Shown: in pieces, positions 46,201-57,036 of the stretch
Numbering within the stretch: position 1 is the first letter of the stretch
Layout of the letters: each line of letters begins with the position of its first letter
From: Auriscalpium vulgare
Lineage: Eukaryota > Basidiomycota > Agaricomycetes > Russulales > Auriscalpiaceae
Length of the DNA stretch: 64,000 bases
Direction: 5' to 3'
Assembly (NCBI GenBank): GCA_019915015.1
Contig: JAHBBC010000005.1
Span: forward strand, 1,860,001-1,924,000
Made by a program: the position numbers and the translations under genes
The notes under the pieces: model-generated
The model's input: only the letters and a program-made list of their open reading frames with translations
Database searches by the model: none
Told to the model about the DNA's origin: nothing

Positions 46201-47995
46201 CGCCGCGATTCGATCAGTGAGATGTGAGCAACGAGTAGCACGGCGACGTACGGAAGACCTGAAGCTGCAACTGGGATTCCGCAGAAGCGGAATTTAACAG
46301 GCTGGACCAAGGGAGCATTCGACGTGCACTGGAAGTCTGGATGTGAGGAGGGCCGCCGCGGGGAAAGTGGGCTGGTCCACAGAGGCCACAAGCCTCTTTC
46401 GACCCCAGACAGCGTCTTGCCCGCTCGATACCACTTGTTCTTACGCCGTCGACCTGGAGGAGTACACACGACGCGTAGGCGGCGGCGTAGCCAGTGCAGC
46501 AGCCAGCTCGTCCTGGATCTTGCCAAGGAAACGAGGCCCACGCCAGCAATTGAACGGTGCTACCGGCGACAGAGTCGCTGCTTCAAGCTCAGTATAATGT
46601 GCTCGGCCAAGAGGTAGCGTCGGTACCAGATGTCGCCGACGCAGACTAGCAAGTAATTTGATGTTCAATTATGCAGGCGACGACTGGGCCACGACGTTGC
46701 TCCTGCCGTGACAGTGCTGGGGTTGGGGTTAGTAATTTGTGTTAAATGAGGTACCTATGGGCAAGCTGGGTTATCAAATTTAAAGGCATGTATATATGGG
46801 CTAAGCCACCTGCCAGACCTTCGGAGAGGTTAGGAGATCGTCATTCTCCGCAGCCTAGCCATGGGCATGTGCAGCTCGATTTTAGATATGTTTGTACAGG
46901 TCTGTCAGCTGAACTCTCCCAACACCTCGACCCATCGTTATCTGGCCGTAAAACGCGGTGAGTATTGCACTCCGAGGGCATGTAATCAAGCTAGCTGTCA
47001 GGATCGGCGTATCGAATAAGACCCATGGAGTCCTTACTCCTTCAAGCACATTTGGGACATACAATGACGGTAGCAGCTGATTGAAGTTACCCTCCGACTG
47101 GGAATACTGTATAGTGGGCCGTCCGAGTCGGAGGGTTTCAACTGGTGGATGACTTATCCGCCGACACTTCGTCGACACATAGACTTTGACATTGAGTATT
47201 CCGAGTCGCCAACTCGCCAGCCGCCTCGACTGTCCAGCTCACACAAGTGTAGTGGCAGAGATACAAGACCATAAGGCTTTTTCTCTCAGCATGTACTGAA
47301 ATCAATATGTGATTTCCAAGGCCAGTAGTGCGTATGCCTTGGACCCCGTTACAATATGAGAGTCGGGCGGCTGTGCATTCGGCGGAAGAGAGAAGGTGAA
47401 CTGTGCAGGGCAGGGCTACGAACGACTAGTGCGGGCACACCGGTACGGCAAAGTATGTCCAGCTCCGTCCTGTCGACATTCACGGCCAGTAAACTTGGAG
47501 CCGTGGACTGCAGTGGTCTATGACCACTCGCTTGTGACATGTGAAGTGGTAGAGAGGCCACTTCGTGTCGGGTACTGGGGCTGCTATGTTAGTCTACAAT
47601 GGAACGAGAAATGGTGGTCGCCTACCTTTCTGCTCGCTCTGCGTAAAGACCAGGACTCACGAGAAGAAGGCGGCGTTGTTGTCGCCAGACAGACCAGACT
47701 ACCTAGGATTGGATCTTGACTCAAGATGAAGGTACTTCGTGCTGTCCGACCCTGGCTTGCCCGCGTCGACTTCGAGGTCGAGTCAAGTTGTATGACGACG
47801 GGCGCGGGGATGTATTGGATGGCGGTCGCCTTCTGTCGCTAAACACGCACCTGCAGCACTTAAACCACCACAACCTAGGTCTCGACGAGCACATGCATCA
47901 CACATGATGCATTCAGATGCGACGATACTGCACAAAGAACGAGACCGGGGGATGCTGCTACACGAATCTACCACCACAAGAAGCCGAGGCGTCCC
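46201..47995. other. Gene-free spacer with the second copy of the diverged repeat
   Basis: Short chance frames only. The repeat copy occupies about 47120-47720. No tRNA or other RNA gene was recognised. Confidence 0.45.
47120..47720. repeat. Dispersed diverged repeat, copy 2
   Basis: Partner of 42990-43670, in the same orientation. It lies on the 3' side of RPS21, whereas copy 1 lies upstream of PAP2 copy A, so it is not simply part of a PAP2 duplication. Confidence 0.5.
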
Positions 47996-48436
47996 TCATT
48001 TTTGGTAGCTCCAGACATTGCGGAGCACTGCAGCACGAACCAAGATCAATTAGCTAGAGAACACGATGTGAACGCAGATGCGACGCACGTCCGGCCTTCG
48101 TTGCGAGGCGGTTCAGCGAATCGTCGCTCTCGCCGTTGGCCCGCACCTGCCCGCAGAGGGCGAAGGATGTCGAGGTGGAAAGGGCGCGGCCGTTCGAGTC
48201 AACATCGGCAATGACAATTTGGACCGAGGCGTGGTCCTTTGAAGTGATGAGGCGGTCTAAATGCACATTCTCTGGTTAGTTTCCCTGCGCTACGCAGAGG
48301 CGGACACCGCTACGCACTGGTCGCCGCGCACTTGCGGGGGACGTAAAGGTCGACGAGAAGGCCCTACAGCACGCCGGTCAGATGGGATGCAAGCAGTCTC
48401 AAACGGCTCGGTGCGAAGTACCTGATCGTTCTCCAT
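47996..48436 (-). CDS. RPS21: 40S ribosomal protein S21 (eS21)
   Basis: This small-subunit ribosomal protein is split into four short exons. Exon 1 codes MENDQ from ATG 48436 (GTACTT donor). Exon 2 gives GLLVDLYVPRKCAAT. Exon 3 gives NRLITSKDHASVQIVIADVD, NGRALSTSTSFALCGQVRANGESDDSLNRLATKAG. Exon 4 gives LLRNVWSYQK before TGA at 47996-47998. All junctions keep phase (A|AC for Asn, C|TG for Leu). The joined protein is about 87 residues, the usual length, and matches the eS21 consensus end to end. Many short introns are normal for fungal ribosomal-protein genes. Confidence 0.95.
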
Positions 48437-48950
48437 TGTGAGTTTGCGAGATTTCGGTGGTCGGCGGTGGAGAGTGTGGACAGTGGAAGCGTGGGACAGG
48501 TCAGGTCAGAACTGTACAGTCGTCGGACACCCAGTCTAGGGTCAGAAATTGGGCGCTTAATTCCCTGCCCTTGCCGTCCCTACGTGTGATGCCGTCCGCC
48601 GAGGGCAAATGGAGAAGCAGCCCACCACGCGCGCTGTCATAACAGCAGAAAGACCGTCGCTACTGCTATTCTCTTCAATAGCCTGCTGTTCATATTGAGC
48701 GCATCGCAGGTACGCCTGGAGCTTCTCTCCGTCGAATTCGACAGGAGGGTCCGGGAGGGGTTGGCCAGACATTGCGTGTGTGTTTGGGAATGTGAGAAAG
48801 TTAGGAGGCACTGGGACTGAGTGTGACACACGCCCATAAGTAGCGCGTTTCGAGTTAGCATCTGCAGTGATTATCCAAACGGCTGGAAGCAGTATACAAT
48901 TATACGGTAGGTATACACGCGGTTGAATGAAATTACCATGCAGGCAGCAG
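48437..48950. other. Spacer, probable RPS21 promoter; one weak frame
   Basis: A minus-strand frame from about 48772 (MSGQPLPDPPVEFDGEKLQA) looks mildly coding but has no partner exon or recognised motif. Otherwise it is presumed promoter for RPS21 and 3'-UTR of PAP2 copy B. Confidence 0.35.
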
Positions 48951-50653
48951 TCATGCATTCGCCGCAGCTGTTTCCTCGTCGCCCTGCCTCCATACCTCCC
49001 GAAGAGGGCCAGGTTCGGTTCTCCTCACCGTGCCCTGCACAAGTTCCACATCATTTCCATCATCGATAGAGTCCCTATAAGGCGGGGCATTGCTCACTGT
49101 CTCCACGCTCGCATTACTTGGGGACTGGCGGTGCACGGGGAGGATAGGGTCGCCGCTGTGTATGCGCGGCGCGTACGGGCGGTGCGAGAGCTCGGAGGAA
49201 AGCGGGGGGTAGTACTGGCGGTAGGAGAAGTACGCGACGACGATGCCGAGAAGGGAGCCCACGAAGACGTCTTGCCAGTGGTCTGGCGGACGCGGATTGT
49301 CAGTACGGTGCGGAAACAGCATTGTCGGGAAGGAATGCCATACGTCGGTAGTCTTCTGTGCGAGAGATGGCGACGAGGGCGGCACTGCTTAACGGGAGGA
49401 GGGCTAGCCAAGCTTTCGCCTGCGACGAGACAAAATGAACACCTCGAAACGACCTGCTCTAGAGGGGAGCTTACCGCATGGCCGCGCTTGTCGAATAAAT
49501 GCGTCTTCCCGGCTATGTAGAAGGCCAAGAATCCCAAACCCGCGAATGACACTGCCAGAAATTTAAGTGACCAAAACAGGTTTCGGTAACATTGGTGAGC
49601 TCACGGCTAGAATGGCCACTGGGAAAGCTCCTGAAACCGTCCTCAATCATGCGCGTAGTCCTCGGATGACATATCGCGACGCTGGACAAGCCCAAAGGCG
49701 GGTCAACAGTGCCTGCATCGGGTCTACAACGCGAAATTAAGTCTGCAGCGGACTCTGTGAGCTCAGGCCAAGTGATATCTGGTGACCCTCACCTGGTCGT
49801 GGGCGGCCCACGGTGATCTTGACCAATTGAGTGATAGAGCCTGTGATGCTGAGCCCGAGGACGACTGATGCGGCACCATGTTATTGAGGGGACGAGATGA
49901 CAGCATGCTGCGACGTACCTCCCAGTGCGCTGTTGTGCGCATCCCACCATGAGCGTATAGTGGCGAGGTCGATCAGCCATTGGAGGATCAGAGGCGATAC
50001 AATGGCGATGATGTACAATGCCCAATCCTGCCAAGTGTCAATATGTAAGAATCGCAAGGGTCTGGAGGAATGGACGGACTGGGACGCGTTCGTGCTCGGC
50101 AAACCTGGATCGTACGCCAGCTCAGGTGCTAATAGGATGGGCGGGAAGTTGGAAGCTGCTCACGGATGCAACAATCTGCCAGCGGATAGCACGGTCGAGG
50201 TCAATGATGAGGCTGCAGGCTGGAGTAGCAGGACACGTACGATGAATCGGAGACAGAGAACTCCCTCTTGAATCCTGAAACTTTGTCGAGGGAAAGAAAC
50301 GCGGCGCTAAAGATGGAAGTACAACTGCATAAGCCTCCCGACCCACGACTACGACCGTACGCGTCCTGCAACGCACGCAAGCACCAAAGTCAGAATCCTG
50401 TACCAGCCCTCATGAGCTCACCCTCCTATACACAGAGCGGTATACACACGCACCAATCGGGGGCATACGAGAGCACCAGTAGCTTGAGCGTCTTCCGCCG
50501 CCCCGCGCTGGGCCCGTGGTCGCGCCGGAAGAAGCTCGCCATGCTGCGGCGATTCGGAGACTGCAGACTCGTCGGGGAAAATGTGTTGGAAAGGGATAAA
50601 ATCGATTCGTTGCTGAGACGGATGTTGTCAGACGTCGACGTTCTCGTGGCCAT
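48951..50653 (-). CDS. PAP2-family lipid phosphate phosphatase, copy B
   Basis: Paralogue of 41049-42636 with the same exon plan. From ATG 50653 (MATRTSTSDNIRLSNE) the order is a Ser/Arg-rich N-terminus, LLVLSYAPDW, RFAEHERVPVR, QDWALYIIAIVSPLILQWL (membrane helix), GLSITGSITQLVKITVGRPRP (K-x6-R-P, motif 1 intact), FRSFPSGHSS (motif 2), FAGLGFLAFYIAGKTHLF, LPLSSAALVAISRTED and HWQDVFVGSLLGIVVAYF (motif 3), then an acidic tail ending AAANA. All three catalytic motifs are complete. In copy A the first motif begins with Arg rather than Lys. Likely substrates are lipid or isoprenoid phosphates at ER or vacuole membranes. Confidence 0.82.
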
Positions 50654-50966
50654 TCACGAGTCGTGGACGAGAAGAGAAGTACTGTAGCTCGGCGAGGTGA
50701 GACCCTCACCGTGACCGGGGTACTACATAGTAACATAAATGGCTACATAATATTTAACGATCACTGCGTTTTACGAGTGTCTGTTGATAGGGTGGTGAGG
50801 TGTGTGATATGAGATGACCGAAGATCTCGCGGCCTTGAGACAGGTGCCGCAACCCGTATCGTCGCGTAGATATGGACAGCTCTACTGTCCTCTCCTGCTA
50901 CCATACCATATACATATTGCCTGCTTTAGCACGCAGAGCAGCCATGTACACATCATCAATGCTAAG

Positions 50967-51167
50967 CTACAATGTCCTCCGGTGAGATGACCTGTTCCTC
51001 CATGACAAGCCAGCTAGCTCCAGCTTTGCTTGTCGCAGCTCTTCGAGTGCTTGCATACCTGTAGTCTCGGAACCAGCCGTGGCGGAGCTGAAAAAAGACA
51101 CGAAAAGACGCTCCTCTCTCTTCGCCTTGTTTTTCGACTCCGATGCGGCTGGTTCCGAGACTAGCAT
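50967..51167 (-). pseudogene. Open frame cut by the hAT-like element
   Basis: A 66-codon minus-strand frame begins exactly at the hAT boundary (ATG formed by the last bases there) and reads VSEPAASESKNKAKREERLF, SSATAGSETTGMQALEELRQAKLELAGLS. The part after TAGSE looks coding. Joined across the hAT insertion the frame stays open into 55670 and beyond, but no protein family is recognised. It may be a truncated exon or chance. Confidence 0.25.
51062..51163. repeat. 18-bp inverted repeat beside the hAT insertion
   Basis: TAGTCTCGGAACCAGCCG at 51062-51079 and its exact complement at 51146-51163, with a 66-bp loop. The right arm overlaps the left copy of the hAT target duplication (51159-51166). 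Confidence 0.8.
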
Positions 51168-51479
51168 AGTGTTGCCGGAATACGATACGATACGGCTTTA
51201 AGGCAGCTTAGGTAACGCATTAAGGTGGTATCAAGCTACCTTAAAGCACGCTCCACAGCTCCATCGGCGCAGGGCTCGTGCCACGGGAACAGGCTGGCAA
51301 GAAGCCAATTGGGCTGTGCTGTCGACGCGAGGCTCACCGCATTAATGCCAGGACGGTGTTGAGTCCGTGTAGTACGAAAATAAGTATGTACAATAATCAT
51401 ATGTACGACAAGTCGACCTATACTGTCACGAGCCAAGGCCCCATTGAGCAGGCCAGAGAGCTCGTCGACCTCTCCTCTC

Positions 51480-51700
51480 TCTAACAAGCCGCGCAACGTC
51501 TCCGCAGGGATGTCCACAACCTGCAGCCTGCAGACTGGTAAGTTGAGGGCACAGAGTGGCGGGATTGCACCCGGATACGGATAGGAATATGATGTTGGGC
51601 CAAAGGTGAGGATGTGATAGGATGGGGCGGGCAGCGGGCGCTCGGCGGCATAAACCGACGCATGCTGCGCGGTCACCTCACGAGCAGATCGACACCACAA
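51480..51700 (-). pseudogene. Gene fragment inside the hAT-like element
   Basis: A minus-strand stretch with coding character (ASVYAAERPLPAPSYHILTF, YPGAIPPLCALNLPVCRLQ, VDIPAETLRGLLERGEVDEL). The flanks do not continue the protein. No family recognised. Confidence 0.4.
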
Positions 51701-52193
51701 TGGAATAAAGGAGCCAAAGTGCCAGATGGCAGTGGCGTAGGATGTCGTGCTGATGAGGGTGCGCTCGATGGATGGCAGGGACAGCAAGTGACATTAAGTA
51801 CTACACAGTAGAGTACTAGCTTTGAGAGAGCCATTGCTGAGCATGGCAGCACGATTCCTTATCTCTCAGCTGCACCCACCTGCAGTCTCCTGCGTGTATG
51901 CCTCTTTCCATGACTTGATGATAGACATCGCCACACCGGCACTCTTGGGTTGAAGCCCTATGAAGCCCTACGTGTGTAAGTAGGGATGTGCCGCTGAGCG
52001 GCCACTCGGCACTGAAACACGCACTTAAACTCGGATTAGAGACCAACTGATGGATGATTTGTAGCATCAACTAGTATAGCAGATGTCGACAGTGCCAGTA
52101 CGTGGATAGAGTAAGTTACATGTAAGTACATGACAGGCAATTTATCAGCGACAAAAATAAAGACACGCCGAGTGTCTTGATTGTTGCGGGGAC

Positions 52194-52640
52194 TCACAGC
52201 CCTGTGAGCGGGTCTCGCGGCACGTCCAGCGTGTTGTGCGTCTCGAGGAGCGCGTTAACGGCATTCAGTGACGGCTTGGCAGGCTCTGATCCGGCGCAAT
52301 GCAATGCGAGGGGCTTGACGGAAAACACAGATACGTACAGACGCTAGGCGACGTCGATATCGGGGCACACAATACGGGAGTGCTTGGAGCTCACCATCAA
52401 AATGTTTGCCCTCTCCGCTCTCGGACTCGGGCGTGAGCGGCGCTGCGTGTTGCGGGAAGACGGTTGGAGGCCGGTCGGCGGGGGTGGTTGGCTGCGCATG
52501 CTGTTGCGAGGCGAGCTCGCGACACCACAATCTCCACGAGATGTTCTCGAGGCGACAACCGTCCTGTAGCAATTACTTGCACGTGAAGACTGGAATCCAG
52601 TGGGTGAGCAAGCAGGGCAGGTTGGAAGTACGGCAAACGT
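52194..52640 (-). pseudogene. Captured fragment with an areA-GATA-like (DUF1752-type) motif
   Basis: The order AHPLDSSLHVQ, DGCRLENISWRLWCREL, PLTPESESGEGKHFDG and, after an intron, HCAGSEPAKPSLNAVNALLE with LDVPRDPLTGL and TGA at 52194-52196 matches a small basidiomycete gene type whose core RLENxSWRLW resembles the domain found near GATA-like nitrogen regulators. The join between HVQ and DGC is only 13 nt (GTAATTGCTACAG), too short to splice, and puts the halves out of frame. It is therefore a deleted copy. Confidence 0.55.
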
Positions 52641-52649
52641 GCGGCTCTA

Positions 52650-53040
52650 GAGGCCGCTGATGGCGTCGCCTCCGTCAAGATCCTTGAGGACGTCTGCGGC
52701 TACAGATGGGACGTGGGCCAGAAAAGCCGCCGCCATGGTCGAGCACACAGCGCAGGGCGGATTGCGCTGGGTAAGGCATTATGTGCCATGCAGCGAATGA
52801 GCTGCAAAGTGCCTCGGCCGCGTCAAGAAGGCGACGCCCACGGGAGTGAAATGGACTATAGGAGGGTTGTAGGAGAGAGGATGGGCTGGAGAGGGTATAA
52901 GTATCAGCAGTTAGTACTTAGCCAAACGCAGCATGAAGGAACGTACCTGTATACATTGCTGCTCCGTGCGTAGATCGTCGCCCAGCTCGACAAGATGGTG
53001 TCGCGTAGCCCACGTCATCGTGACCCCACATAAGATAGGC
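52650..53040 (-). pseudogene. Further exon-like fragments inside the hAT-like element
   Basis: Three minus-strand pieces look coding: WATRHHLVELGDDLRTEQQC ending at a GTACGT donor; after a CTAAC branch and CCAG, HPLSYNPPIVHFTPVGVAF; and FLAHVPSVAADVLKDLDGG ending in TAG near 52650. Phases do not all agree, so the gene is damaged. No family recognised. Confidence 0.35.
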
Positions 53041-53608
53041 CTTCGTTGGTGGAGGAAAGGCTCGCTAACGGACGTGGGCCGGCTTGCCTGGCGATATGCG
53101 GTGGTGACGATCAGTTCTTTTCAGAGGGCAGCGTCTGGTGAATATGATGCTGGAGAGGGAGGCAACATGAGTCTTCGGCCTCAGCAAATCAATTTCCGGC
53201 GCACCTGGAGCCCTTTTGTTACCCCTCAACGACCGAATTCGTTAATTGCCTGGATTGCCGCCGGTGACCGCGACATCTCAGCGCCCGAGAACGTACGACC
53301 TGCCCCAGAATGCCAAGACGCGTGTCGTTTGATGAAAAAACGCCTGCGTGACGGACATTTGAGCGATAATAGAAAGAGGATAAGCAGGAACAGACACACA
53401 ATATGACGTCGTCTAGATGGCCTAGCTCGTTCAAGGGCGGGGCGGAAGCATTGCAAGGGGCGCTATATGTTATCGTGTGGGAGTGAAGTGATGGATGGAA
53501 AAATGGGACGACACACGGGCAGGTAGAGGAGGAACAGCTGGAGGCTGGAGGCGCGGATGGCAGAACGGACCTGCAGACGGGCACGGACACGGGCGCAGAG
53601 CGCGCTCC

Positions 53609-53770
53609 CTACGCGGGGACTTCAGTCGCTAGCTCCTTGAGGTCGCTGGGAGGCAGAGACCAGACCTAGAGGTAGAGTACTCGAGAGTCAGTCCGCGATC
53701 AGGATAGCGATGTTATCAACGGAATCCGGAGGCGCACCTTGCACATGTCGCTGGAGTTCTCTGCTGATAG
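53609..53770 (-). pseudogene. C-terminal exon pair of another gene inside the hAT-like element
   Basis: SSDMCK, then GTGCGC..CTCTAG, then VWSLPPSDLKELATEVPA and TAG at 53609-53611. The phase-consistent intron shows capture from genomic DNA. Upstream sequence (to about 54280) is low complexity with no supported start. Confidence 0.35.
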
Positions 53771-54746
53771 TGATCCGTGCTGCCGTCTTTTGGTACAGGA
53801 GGAGTCCTTGAGCGCGGCATCAGGGCCTGTGCGGCAGGTCGAGGAGGGAGGAGAAGGGAGGCTCTCCCTCCCGCTCGTCTTGTTTGCGCCTCCAGCGACG
53901 TCTTGATACGCCTCGTCCACGATGCTGCGCGTCGTTTGCGTGGTTCCGTTTGTGCGTGCCGTTGTCGTGGTTCATCCTTGCGACAAGCGCGTCGAGTTTG
54001 CGCCCTGCGCAAGCAGAACGCGCGCTCAAAGCCCGCCATGCACAGTAATGCGTAGGATGCCGCACTTGAGACACCGAGGTGCACGATGGCAGGGTTGAAA
54101 TGGCGCCCGGGCGGCGGCGGCGACGTGGCGTGGAAGTGGGTGCAAGTACGGGAAGGATGCGCGTTGGCGTGAGGGAAGGGTGGAGCAGCAGGGCAGTGGT
54201 GCGAGGGCGGGCCGCCCGGACACAAATATCCGTAAGGCAGCCGGTAATCAAACCGGGAATCAAACCGGCACCCGGCGACCATGACCGAATAGATGCAGGC
54301 ACAACCCCGAAAAACCCCCTAGTAAACGATTCAACTTCGTAAACTCAGGGAATCGTAACAATGTCAAAGAAAATGTCAGGTAAATACCTCTATATCATGC
54401 AGCTCCATCTTTCCTGCCTGATGCTCACATCCCCACCGTCGCTAACCCTCAACGAGCCTGTCCCACCGCCCGCCGCCCTCCGCCGCCCCGCAGTCATCTT
54501 CAGAGTAGCCGAGCCGACAATGATCGATGGAGCCATCGGTGGTGCATGGCGACATGGTCACCGCGCACGTTGGGATCTAAGGAGATGCGGAGACGACGAG
54601 GGTGAGGAGGGATGAGTGTTGTGGGAGGAAGGGCAGCCTCCGTCGCATCAGGTGTTGTACATCACGGAATTTGCCGACTGGCCTTAAGGTGTATCGATGT
54701 GACATTAAGGTTCCACATATGGGCATAATGTGATATTTTCATCGTA

Positions 54747-55144
54747 TCCCTAATAGAAAGCAACTAGGCCCCACATAAAACTCCGAGACAAATAAGCAAG
54801 TCAATTGAGCGATTTGATTGGCTGAAGAGCCAGCCGACGCCAGCTGCTTACTGAGGATTCTCACACCCACGTGCACACGACCGACATCCTTTGTTTGCTG
54901 TCCAACCAGGTATTGTGAGAGTATAATTGGACTGTAAGGTGTGAATCCCTAATAGAAAGCAACTAGGCCCCACAAAAAACTCCGAGACAAATAAGCAAGT
55001 CAATTGAGCGATTTGATTGGCTGAAGAGCCAGCCGACGCCAGCTGCTTGCTGAGGATTCTCACACCCACGTGCACACGACCGACATCCTTCGTTTGCTGT
55101 CCAACCAGGTATTGTGAGAGTATAATTGGACTGTAAGGTGTGAA
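54747..55144. repeat. 199-bp tandem duplication
   Basis: Two adjacent copies (54747-54945 and 54946-55144), both starting TCCCTAATAGAAAG and ending AAGGTGTGAA, with only a few differences, for example CATAAAACTC against CAAAAAACTC. A recent duplication within the hAT-like element. Confidence 0.9.
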
Positions 55145-55493
55145 TGTATATGTACATGAGCTATGTATTTATCGATATCTGGCACGAGAAGACAAGCAAC
55201 GAGAGAAAGCACCAGCCGCGCGACATGCCGGTCGCCGGTCCGGGCACCAGCACGGGCGCCTGTCAGGGCCTGGGGAGGCCACTGGAGCCCGGCGCACGGG
55301 CAGATAGTAGTACTGCTTAGGATCAGCGGAGAGTTGCAGGAGGCACTCGGAGGAGGAAGAACCGACTGTGCAGTGGAACCAAAGTGGGAGACAGGAAGTT
55401 TACAGAATGAATGGGGAATAGATATCTACTAGATTCCAGTGGTGCTCGAGCAGGACTGGCGCAGTGGTAGTCTGGCACGATAATCTCAGCACA

Positions 55494-55534
55494 GGGGCCC
55501 CAGAGTGCCGGGCGCCGCCCGGCACGGAGGGGCC
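55494..55534. repeat. GC-rich palindrome after a tRNA-like A-box
   Basis: A perfect 10-bp stem (GTGCCGGGCG / CGCCCGGCAC) lies inside a GGGGCCC pair. About 35 bp upstream, TGGCGCAGTGGTAG resembles a polymerase III A-box; no B-box was found. A run of T follows. It may be a tRNA-derived SINE remnant or a structured RNA. Confidence 0.45.
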
Positions 55535-55661
55535 CTCTCTTTTATTGAGAAAAGAAAGTGCCTATAGCTAACTTGAAGATCATTGAGTAGCTACAGAACC
55601 CGTGCGAATGCACGGGCATGAGCTAGTTGACCTTAAGGCGCATCGTATTCCGGCAACACTA

Positions 55662-57036
55662 GACTAGCATACCCAGAACGTGCCGTCCTCTGGGACAACC
55701 GATCGCGGCCGGACGCGTCCGCGACCGCATGCGGTAAACCCCACTGTAGGGGCAGCGCGTCGGTGGTGTCCATTGCCCATTGCCCGGTGACAAGCCCCGT
55801 CCCGCGCTGGGAGGGGATCTCGACTGTCTTTTCGCATTTTCGACCAAGTCCTCGGTCACGTGACCTCGGCCTTCCTGCGCCACGATCGGAACGCCCCGCC
55901 GACTCCCACGCTGCTCGCACCACGCGCCCCCAGTCGCCACACGCTCGCCAGCACAGCATTTCCCACGCCCGTCACGACGCATCAGATTTCCATCAGACTC
56001 GCACAGCCTGGTCGCACGACAGCCACGCTCGGCGCTACGCAGCTCCGGAGCTCTCACGCCATCCGAGTACCGCCTCAGTCGCTCATTGTCCGCTTGCCCA
56101 TTGTCCGCCACACGAGTCCGACTACCCCGACGTCCTCCGATTCAGCGCTACCAACTCGCCCGCTTCCCTCCGATGCGCCCTAGCGCCTTACGACCCGCGC
56201 TACGCCCCCGCAGTCAAGACGCGACTTGCGATCGACACGTGACCCAATCGCGACGCGTGTCGGGAGTGTGGCACTCCGAACGTTCGCAATCGGAAGACGC
56301 AGCCTCGTGCCCACATCATCGGACCACCGTTATCGCGCTCGATATGGCGCTCCTTGTCCGTTCCCGCGCTCCCCGACGCTGTTTCTCACAGTCGACGACA
56401 GAGAGGATCGTTTCCCGCGCCGCCTCCTTTGTCCTTTGACAGCGCTGATCGCTCGCTCGACACCGTTCCCCGCCTCGCTCCTCGTCGTCTGACCGGCGCA
56501 TGACCTCTACTCATTGTTCGTACTATTTCATATGACGCCGCTATCTTGTTTTCTTTGTCTTTTCCGATGTCTCCGTACTTACTCGATCGGACACGCACTA
56601 TACTCGTCGCATCGTATAAATAGTCGTCGGATACTCTGCGAAATGCAAGTTACGTTCCCCCCTCATCGCTCCGAGCACAAGTCGTGCACTCTCGCCCTCG
56701 TCGTATCGTATAGCGGTCAACATCGGTTGACTGCTCTCGCGCCTCAGCCTCAGTCGTCGCCTTAGCCTTTGTTCTCGCTTCCCGTCTTATCTCCCTCATC
56801 TTGTTCCATCGTTGTTGCCCCTTTGCCCGAGTCCTCGATCGCAGTCGCGTCGCAGCCTTCCGACGTCGTACGTCGAAGTCTTGCTTTCCGATCGGTCGGA
56901 GAGTCGATCGATCGCCTCGTCGCTGCTGCGCTCTCGATCGGATCGCTGTACGATTGATCGGAGACGGTCGTCGCTTACTCCGGGACTCCTGACGCTCGCT
57001 CGCACACACACCGACATCTCTGCAGCGCTCTAGGGA
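55662..57036 (+). other. Presumed 5' LTR/leader of the second Ty3-like element
   Basis: No gene is seen. TATAAATA near 56616 and the directly following gag-pol suggest promoter/leader sequence. TGGTGCTACG at 57038 could be a primer-binding site. I could not find a matching direct repeat beyond pol, so LTR borders are not assigned. Confidence 0.4.

Larger units (their letters stand above)
51167..55661. mobile_element. hAT-like DNA transposon without visible transposase, 4.5 kb
   Basis: The left end reads TAGTGTTGCCGGAATACGAT and the right end is the inverse, ATCGTATTCCGGCAACACTA. An imperfect continuation (CTTTAAGG / CCTTAAGG) lies inside. The 8-bp target duplication GACTAGCA occurs at 51159-51166 and 55662-55669. 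Terminal TAGTGTTG and an 8-bp duplication are hAT hallmarks. No hAT transposase or BED finger is seen, so it would need a helper. The interior holds pieces of ordinary genes, a 199-bp tandem duplication and a GC-rich palindrome. Confidence 0.85.

Noticed and set aside
42990..47720. Segmental duplication of the whole PAP2 locus
   Set aside because: The repeat copies lie on different sides of their PAP2 genes, so one simple duplication does not explain them.
53716..54282. Minus frame of 188 codons in the hAT-like element
   Set aside because: Low-complexity Pro/Arg/His composition and no supported ends; kept only the small phase-consistent exon pair at 53609-53770.
55763..56242. Ser/His-rich plus frame before the second retroelement
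   Set aside because: No motif, no homologue recalled; lies in presumed LTR/leader sequence.
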